NCBI GenBank assembly: GCA_023415335.1
Contig: JAEZLD010000199.1
Coordinates: 1-11,857 of the forward strand
Reading direction: 5' to 3'
DNA length: 11,857 nt
Source of the DNA: Bacillota bacterium
GTDB taxonomy: Bacteria; Bacillota; Clostridia; Clostridiales; Caloramatoraceae
Shown here: in pieces, positions 7,460 through 11,857 of the stretch
Position numbering within the stretch: the stretch's first letter is position 1
How the letters are laid out: each line of letters begins with the position of its first letter
The notes under the pieces: model-generated
The model's input: the letters and a program-made list of their open reading frames with translations, nothing else
Databases searched by the model: none
What the model was told of the DNA's origin: nothing
Position numbers and translations under genes: made by a program

Positions 7460-7674
7460 GATATCAAAAACGCATCTGTTTCTGGACAGCTAAAGGCAAG
7501 CTTTGTATATGTTGGCAATCTGACAGAATATTGCTTCAGCAGGAAAGCGAGTTTATGCTTATTGATGCCGGAAACAATGAGGACAGCGAAACGGTAAAAG
7601 GTTACCCTGATCAGCAGGGAGTTACAGAACTTAAATACTTCGTAGGGATGCATAAGGATGAGGACAATATTTGA
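7460..7674 (+). pseudogene. Decayed ComEC-type metallo-beta-lactamase fold fragment
   Basis: Read with one frame change near 7517-7521, the translation runs DIKNASVSGQLKASFVYVG, then DRILLQQESEFMLIDAGNNE, then QQGVTELKYFVGMHKDEDNI, then stop at 7672-7674. This follows the start of ComEC/Rec2-type metallo-beta-lactamase domains: LxVxFIDVGQGDSILIQ, then MLIDAGNN, then a strand leading to the metal motif THPHxDHIGG. About one base is missing in the VGQGDS region. The metal motif is damaged: MHKDEDNI replaces THPHEDHI, so two metal-binding histidines are lost. The gene stops there, and no remaining two thirds of the domain follows. Intact relatives are extracellular or cytoplasmic hydrolases or the nuclease domain of DNA-uptake channels. 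There is no start codon with a ribosome binding site, so it is a dead fragment. Confidence 0.7.
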
Positions 7675-7726
7675 AGTGCAGATTATATAAATTTGTTTTA
7701 TGGTACAAAAAACAGAATATTAATTA

Positions 7727-7735
7727 TGTTATAAT
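7727..7735 (+). promoter_or_regulatory. Extended -10 promoter of the zinc-ribbon/SPFH operon
   Basis: TG-T-TATAAT (TG at 7727-7728, perfect TATAAT at 7730-7735) is an extended -10 element; there is no clear -35 box. It would start a leader of about 85 bases before the ATG at 7827. Confidence 0.6.
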
Positions 7736-7826
7736 ATATCTCAAGTAAATGGAAATTGTCGATATTGTACGTTTCTGCGAGGGAAGTACAAGAATTGGAG
7801 AACAAATAAAGCGGAGGAATAAAGAA

Positions 7827-8603
7827 ATGTCGTTTTGTTCAAATTGTGGCAAGCCGATTTTAGATGGTGCAAAATTCTGCAGTGGGTGCGGTGCCCCTGT
7901 TAATGTAGAGGATTTAGTAGAAAATACCATTAGGAGGCAAGTATTTGCCGGAAAAGTTGTAAAGTGTCCGTCATGTGGCACAGTAATTCCCAGTTTTACA
8001 GCAATATGTCCAGGGTGTGGGCATGAAATAAATACTACTAAGGTATCATCCGCAATTAAGGAATTTGCTGAAAAAATAAATGAATGTGATAGGCTTATAG
8101 CAAATAGTTCCTCTGTGCCTAAAAAAGGATGGAAATCCTGGGGAAAAGGAAAGAAATTCTGGTGGGTAGTATTAAATATATATACGTTATGCATTCCTTT
8201 GGCAATATATTTATTGGTGCCACTTTTAGGAATGGGTGGTATGGCCACATTAACAACGGAAGAAAAGAAAAAGGCAGCGTTGATTGACAATTTTGTTTTT
8301 CCTAATGACAGAGAAAGTATTTTGGAAGCATTGTTATATATCAGAACACAAATCGGGTCGCTTGAGTCTGGAAAAATTGATAGAAATACAGCTTATTGGA
8401 CTCACATATGGAAGAATAAGTCGGTTCATCTTTATCAGAAAGCTGAGATATTGTTTAAAGGCGATAGAATTGCAAATGATGCATACAGGGACATCCTGCT
8501 AAGTGAAAAGAAAGTAAAAAAATTACTTAGAATCAGAGCAATTGCTGCAGTTGTCTTAATGGCAGCACTTGTTATGGTTGTATTTTCCCTAGGCGGGGCT
8601 TGA
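7827..8603 (+). CDS. Double zinc-ribbon membrane protein
   Basis: The 258-residue protein starts with two four-Cys zinc ribbons: C4-x2-C7 with C18-x2-C21 (FCSNCG...FCSGCG) and C47-x2-C50 with C61-x2-C64 (KCPSCG...ICPGCG). One hydrophobic segment lies at about 111-134 after a basic Trp/Lys-rich stretch (99-112), and a second at 237-255 at the C-terminus. The middle (145-235) is charged and helical. This layout, zinc ribbon plus membrane anchor next to an SPFH gene, recalls YdjG of Bacillus, a membrane part of the YdjG-YdjH-YdjI complex that binds PspA; similarity is architectural and not proven homology. The ATG at 7827 is chosen for its GGAGG (7813-7817) nine bases upstream; an upstream in-frame ATG at 7749 has none. 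The SPFH gene follows on the same strand, so the two are probably one operon. Confidence 0.85.
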   Translation: MSFCSNCGKPILDGAKFCSGCGAPVNVEDLVENTIRRQVFAGKVVKCPSCGTVIPSFTAICPGCGHEINTTKVSSAIKEFAEKINECDRLIANSSSVPKKGWKSWGKGKKFWWVVLNIYTLCIPLAIYLLVPLLGMGGMATLTTEEKKKAALIDNFVFPNDRESILEALLYIRTQIGSLESGKIDRNTAYWTHIWKNKSVHLYQKAEILFKGDRIANDAYRDILLSEKKVKKLLRIRAIAAVVLMAALVMVVFSLGGA

Positions 8604-8704
8604 AAGCAAAAATAGAATATACAGAGGAGTCTGAACGGTTTCCAGGTAGCATAAGGATTATGTTAGAGTTAATGGACCAAAATAATTTGGAAGGGAGAAG
8701 CGAA

Positions 8705-9778
8705 ATGGGATTATTTGATAAAAAGCCTATGGGTTACGGAGTAATGGATGTGATCAGATGTGATGAGCCATCATATTTGATTTGGAAGTGGCATCCAGAA
8801 GGTACCACAACATATCAGAATAGAAAAGAGAATGCTATTAGGTGGGGTTCTTCTTTACGAGTTAAAGAGGGCTCGGTTGCGGTATTCGTGTATAAACTAA
8901 GAAATGGCATAATTCAGGATTATATTGAGGGTCCGTTTGATCAGATTTTAGATACAAATAACTTGCCTGTTATATCCAGCATTATTGGTCTGGCCTATGA
9001 TGGAGGAACACCTTTCCAGGCAGAAGTTTATTTTATTAATCTCGCACAGATTATACAGCTTAAGTTTGCAGTTCCATACTTTGATGTATACGATCCGCGT
9101 TTCCTTGATTATGGTGTGCCGACTGCGGTTAGAGGAACAATTAGCTTTAAGATTACAGATTATAAGGGTTTTATAAAATTACATAGATTAGATAACTTCT
9201 CCATTGATGATTTCCAAGAGCAGATAAAAGATGCAGTTATCAGGTATATAAAGAGCGTTGTCTCAAATGCACCAGAGGAGAATAGTATACCGGTTATTCA
9301 GCTTGAGAGAAGGATTGCTCAAATTAACGATTTAGTAGAAACAAGCATTAAAGGCCGTTTTTTTGATGATTTTGGCGTTACTGTTTCTGGCGTAGATATT
9401 GCTGTCATTGACTTGGATAAAACCAGTGAAGGATATAATCAGCTCAAGGCTGTTACACAGGACCTTACTACTGCAACTATGCAGGCTCAAACTATGAATA
9501 ATATGGTGGTAGGCCTTAATCAGCAGCAGGTACAGAAGCCTGTTACACCGCCTCCGGCTCATATAGTTACATATAACGTTGCTGTTAATGGTCAGGCGAC
9601 AGGACCCTTTGATTTAGCTACATTAGGTAGAATGGTTGCTGCAGGCCAGCTTTTAAAGGATAGCCTCGTCTGGAGGAATGGAATGAGTAGCTGGTTAAAG
9701 GCAGGAGATGTTGATGAATTAAAGTCACTTTTTCCTGAAATGCCACCTATTCCAACATCGACAGATGGAATGATATGA
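8705..9778 (+). CDS. SPFH domain protein with C-terminal GYF_2 domain (YdjI-like)
   Basis: The 357-residue protein begins MGLFDKK and has the YdjI-type SPFH body (about 15-245): YLIWKWHPEG near the start, RWGSSLRVKEGSVAVFVYKLRNG (47-68), the beta-rich core around VPTAVRGTISFKITDY (138-153), and a helical region up to about 275. A Gln/Met-rich and Pro-rich linker (255-285) leads to a GYF_2-type domain at about 288-343 (NGQATGPFDLATLGRMVAAG, then VWRNGMSSWLKAGD), which in other proteins serves protein-protein contact. SPFH proteins form membrane-associated rings or scaffolds. In Bacillus, YdjI helps localise the phage-shock protein PspA; no pspA is in the window. The ATG at 8705 has GGGAG (8693-8697) upstream. 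A TTG at 8600 overlapping the previous stop (TTGA) would add 35 residues of unclear value. No clear terminator follows. Confidence 0.87.
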   Translation: MGLFDKKPMGYGVMDVIRCDEPSYLIWKWHPEGTTTYQNRKENAIRWGSSLRVKEGSVAVFVYKLRNGIIQDYIEGPFDQILDTNNLPVISSIIGLAYDGGTPFQAEVYFINLAQIIQLKFAVPYFDVYDPRFLDYGVPTAVRGTISFKITDYKGFIKLHRLDNFSIDDFQEQIKDAVIRYIKSVVSNAPEENSIPVIQLERRIAQINDLVETSIKGRFFDDFGVTVSGVDIAVIDLDKTSEGYNQLKAVTQDLTTATMQAQTMNNMVVGLNQQQVQKPVTPPPAHIVTYNVAVNGQATGPFDLATLGRMVAAGQLLKDSLVWRNGMSSWLKAGDVDELKSLFPEMPPIPTSTDGMI

Positions 9779-9803
9779 AGTATACTCCAGTGAGGCTTCC
9801 TGC

Positions 9804-9901
9804 CTGAATAGCATCGAATCCATTCGTGAAAATGCTCCAGATGAAAAAACAGTGAAGGAATAAAAGCTGATGTTTTAACGTCAATGAACAACGTTAGATA
9901 A
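9804..9901 (+). pseudogene. Frameshifted coding fragment downstream of the SPFH gene
   Basis: One frame (9804-9863) reads LNSIESIRENAPDEKTVKE then stop. The overlapping next frame continues plausibly as IKADVLTSMNNVR to TAA at 9899-9901. Together they look like the tail of a gene with one frameshift. No start or ribosome binding site is seen. The family is not certain. Confidence 0.3.
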
Positions 9902-9925
9902 TCGATAATAAGAGCTTATGCATAA

Positions 9926-9980
9926 TGATATGATACCTCTTAAGTAGGCAAGGCAAATAACCAAAGTCTACTTAGGAGGT
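9926..9980 (+). mobile_element. Second copy of the IS left-end hairpin
   Basis: This 55-base segment matches 4336-4390 at 49 positions; all six differences are transitions. The inverted arms (ACCTCTTAAGTAGGC at 9935-9949 and GTCTACTTAGGAGGT at 9966-9980) still pair throughout, counting two G-T pairs. Unlike the first copy, no OrfA codons follow; the sequence changes at about 9981-9987 into a fragment related to the 6886 gene. This is a solo IS-end scar. Confidence 0.6.
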
Positions 9981-9986
9981 GTATTT

Positions 9987-10031
9987 TTAGATTTGATAAA
10001 TTTTGAAAAGTTTTCTACTCTATTTTTTTAA
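9987..10031 (+). pseudogene. Truncated relative of the 6886 gene joined to the IS scar
   Basis: Bases 9987-10010 repeat 6922-6945 exactly. The frame then continues LDLINFEKFSTLFF and stops at 10029-10031, while the intact gene reads LDLINFEKLAAVIF. The shared frame and similar hydrophobic continuation suggest a diverged and broken paralogue rather than a chance match. The GGAGG of the neighbouring hairpin lies just upstream. Confidence 0.45.
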
Positions 10032-10080
10032 GTGTTAGAGAATAATTAAAAAATTATAACCAAATGATGGATTGTTCTTA

Positions 10081-10089
10081 TGCTATACT
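10081..10089 (+). promoter_or_regulatory. Extended -10 promoter of the dioxygenase gene
   Basis: TG-C-TATACT (TG at 10081-10082, TATACT at 10084-10089) is a good extended -10; the -35 region is poor. An alternative is TTGTTC (10073-10078) with TATGTT 17 bases downstream. Confidence 0.5.
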
Positions 10090-10111
10090 ATTAATATGTT
10101 CTGTATATAAA

Positions 10112-10139
10112 GGATTTTCGGGATTTAAAGGAAAAATCC
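10112..10139 (+). promoter_or_regulatory. Stem-loop in the dioxygenase leader
   Basis: GGATTTT (10112-10118) can pair with AAAATCC (10133-10139) around a 14-base loop, in the leader between the -10 box and the ribosome binding site. No T-run follows it. It could affect translation or stability; no known riboswitch is recognised. Confidence 0.25.
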
Positions 10140-10195
10140 AGTTTAAAAGGGAATAGGTTCAATGTTAATCTTAAGAAAGGAGCGTGAGGTACACT

Positions 10196-10966
10196 ATGTC
10201 AAAGATGCCGGTTTTATTTGTAGGACACGGGTCACCCATGAATGCCATCGAGGATAACAGCTATACAAGAACCTGGAGGGATTTGGCTGAAAGAATACCA
10301 AAACCTAAGGTGATACTATCTGTTTCTGCCCACTGGTATACAAGAGGGACCAGAATTATGAACCAGGAGAACCCGAAAACCATATATGACATGTATGGTT
10401 TTCCGAGGGAGTTATATGAGGTTACATACAATGCTTCAGGCTCGCCCAGTGTGGCTAAGGCCTCAAGGAAGCTGATTTCAAGGGAAACAGAATATGATAA
10501 TTCCTGGGGTATTGACCACGGAACCTGGTCAGTATTAGTTCATATGTATCCGGAAAGGGATATTCCTGTATTTCAAATCAGTGTAGATGCTGATGCTCCA
10601 CCGGAGACACATTATAAAATTGGTAAGGAGCTAAGAGCCTTAAGGGAACAGGGGGTTCTTATATTTGGCACCGGGAATGTTGTCCATAACCTAAGAATGG
10701 TTGACTGGAGCAGGGAAGGACAGGGCTTTGACTGGGCATATGAATTTGATGAATATATTCAAGGCAATATTATAAATAAGAATCATAATAATATTCTCAA
10801 ATACAAAGAGCTTGGTGATACTGCAAAACTGGCGGTGCCGACTCCGGATCATTTTTATCCTCTTTTATATGCACTTGGAGCATCGGATGAAGACGATAAA
10901 ATCAGCGTTTATAATAAATCCTGTGAATTGGGTTCATTGTCAATGACTGCTTATCTTTGGGAGTAA
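10196..10966 (+). CDS. Class III extradiol ring-cleavage dioxygenase (DODA/YgiD type)
   Basis: The 256-residue protein matches the 4,5-DOPA-extradiol-dioxygenase family over its full length: MPVLFVGHGSPMNAI (4-18), VSAHWYTRGT (43-52), GIDHGTWSVL (105-114), GTGNVVHNLR (158-167) and PTPDHFYPLLYALG (215-228). By analogy with E. coli YgiD, His11, His46 and His219 bind the metal and His164 lies in the active site. Plant relatives open the ring of DOPA using oxygen; the physiological substrate of most bacterial members is unknown. The ATG at 10196 is preferred because GAGGT (10186-10190) lies five bases upstream; a GTG at 10184 is only one base from the other candidate site, AAAGGAG (10176-10182). 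It ends 60 bases before a pirin gene on the same strand with no terminator between, so the two are likely co-transcribed. Confidence 0.93.
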   Translation: MSKMPVLFVGHGSPMNAIEDNSYTRTWRDLAERIPKPKVILSVSAHWYTRGTRIMNQENPKTIYDMYGFPRELYEVTYNASGSPSVAKASRKLISRETEYDNSWGIDHGTWSVLVHMYPERDIPVFQISVDADAPPETHYKIGKELRALREQGVLIFGTGNVVHNLRMVDWSREGQGFDWAYEFDEYIQGNIINKNHNNILKYKELGDTAKLAVPTPDHFYPLLYALGASDEDDKISVYNKSCELGSLSMTAYLWE

Positions 10967-11026
10967 TACAAGCTTATCGAGGAGTATTACTCCAGATATA
11001 TTGAAAAACTTAAAGGAGGAAAACAT

Positions 11027-11857
11027 ATGGAAAGAAAAATCAAGCAGCTGGTTAAAGGCTATAAAACGCAGGACGGTGCAGGAGTACATCTGGTCAGGGT
11101 TTTAGGAAACAGGACTGTTCAGGAATATGACCCGATTTTATTGCTGGATTCCTTTGACAGCACAAATCCCGATGATTACACTGCTGGTTTTCCCATGCAT
11201 CCCCACAGAGGTATCGAAACCATAAGCTATGTGTATAGGGGGTATATGACTCATAAAGACAGCTTAGGCAATGAGGATACCATTGGTAACGGAGAGGTCC
11301 AATGGATGACGGCGGGCTCTGGCATTTTACATGAAGAAAAACTGCCGGCAGCCGAGAGAATGCTTGGAGTACAGCTTTGGCTTAACCTCCCGGCAAAGGA
11401 TAAAATGGCTCATCCTGCTTATCGCAGCATAAAGAACTCTGAAATTGAAGAAATAGAGCTGGATAATGGCAAGCTGAGGCTGCTGGCAGGTGAATACGAG
11501 GGCAGGAAAGGTTATATGAGCAAATACCTGCCCTTGGATTATTACGACCTGCACCTTAACCCTGGTGCGTCCGTTGTCCTGAATACAGACAGTGGGCGCT
11601 CTGTCATGGCCTTTACCCTATTAGGGGACGCGTATATAGGAGGAGAGCTGGTAACAGAAAAGACGGCTGTAAGGCTTACCTCGGGTGATTATGTAGAGAT
11701 AAAGGCAACAGACAAAAATGCACAGGTGTTATTTATAAGCTCAACAGCCCTGGATGAACCCATAGCCTGGGGCGGACCTATCGTAATGAACACAAAGGAA
11801 GAGTTAAACAAAGCCTTCGATGATTTAAAAAAAGGTACATTCATAAGGAGCAAAATA
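11027..11857 (+). CDS. Pirin family protein, 3'-truncated by the window edge
   Basis: The frame is open for 277 codons to the last base of the window; typical members are about 280-300 residues, so nearly all of it is present. It shows the bicupin pirin features: FPMHPHRGIETISYVYRG (55-72) with metal ligands His58 and His60, the GEVQWMTAGSGILHEE segment (89-104) with His102 and Glu104, and the typical second cupin with EPIAWGGPIVMN near the end. Pirins bind iron in the N-terminal cupin; some bacterial members have quercetin 2,3-dioxygenase activity or bind metabolic enzymes. The ATG has AAAGGAGG (11012-11019) seven bases upstream. It follows the extradiol dioxygenase gene and is likely in the same transcript. 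The 60-base gap is, by coincidence or descent, in frame and free of stops after the dioxygenase TAA. Confidence 0.93.
   Translation, partial: MERKIKQLVKGYKTQDGAGVHLVRVLGNRTVQEYDPILLLDSFDSTNPDDYTAGFPMHPHRGIETISYVYRGYMTHKDSLGNEDTIGNGEVQWMTAGSGILHEEKLPAAERMLGVQLWLNLPAKDKMAHPAYRSIKNSEIEEIELDNGKLRLLAGEYEGRKGYMSKYLPLDYYDLHLNPGASVVLNTDSGRSVMAFTLLGDAYIGGELVTEKTAVRLTSGDYVEIKATDKNAQVLFISSTALDEPIAWGGPIVMNTKEELNKAFDDLKKGTFIRSKI

Noticed and set aside
7749..7826. Longer start for the zinc-ribbon protein
   Set aside because: The ATG at 7749 lacks a ribosome binding site, while GGAGG precedes the ATG at 7827, and family members begin directly with the zinc ribbon.
7724..8290. Minus-strand frame of 188 codons
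   Set aside because: It lies opposite the zinc-ribbon gene and its translation shows no recognisable motif; the plus-strand cysteine pairs are clear.
10981..10993. Palindrome GGAGTATTACTCC between dioxygenase and pirin
   Set aside because: The stem is too short and has no T-run, so it is not called a terminator; possibly chance.

Overview
The window looks like chromosomal DNA of a low-GC Gram-positive anaerobe, most likely in class Clostridia. The reasons are the AT-rich sequence, strong AGGAGG-type ribosome binding sites, TTGACA/TATAAT-type promoters and several Firmicutes families: YmaF, a YetF-like DUF421 protein, YdjI-like SPFH and a Gram-positive type IV prepilin. The species cannot be fixed from the sequence alone. 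This is an accessory, gene-sparse region: short complete genes are separated by long AT-rich spacers that hold gene fragments and insertion-sequence scars.

Layout. Positions 1-798 hold the C-terminal part of an S41 peptidase. A GC-rich M20-family amidohydrolase follows on the minus strand (1063-2175) with its own terminator and compositionally unlike its surroundings. Next is a decayed spacer, a DUF421/YetF-like membrane protein (2778-3482) and, on the minus strand, a His-rich YmaF-family protein (3687-4190) with a good promoter. Positions 4250-4960 contain an IS3-type left-end scar, a promoter-terminator unit over a coding-like fragment, and then a type IV prepilin (4965-5330). A strong hairpin separates the prepilin from an O-antigen-ligase-type polytopic membrane protein (5445-6731), a layout resembling pilin plus pilin-glycosylating ligase in other bacteria.

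From 6886 on there is an unrecognised three-helix membrane protein, a frameshifted ComEC-type metallo-beta-lactamase fragment (7460-7674), and a two-gene operon: a double zinc-ribbon membrane protein (7827-8603) and an SPFH protein with a C-terminal GYF_2 domain (8705-9778). The operon resembles the ydjG/ydjI part of the Bacillus envelope-stress module. A second copy of the IS scar (9926-9980) is joined to a truncated relative of the 6886 gene. The window ends with a class III extradiol (DODA/YgiD-type) dioxygenase (10196-10966) and a pirin-family gene (from 11027) that runs off the end and is probably co-transcribed with it.

The most interesting points are the prepilin/ligase pair, the reduced zinc-ribbon/SPFH-GYF operon, the two IS-derived hairpins that bury a ribosome binding site, and the number of short gene remnants in the spacers.
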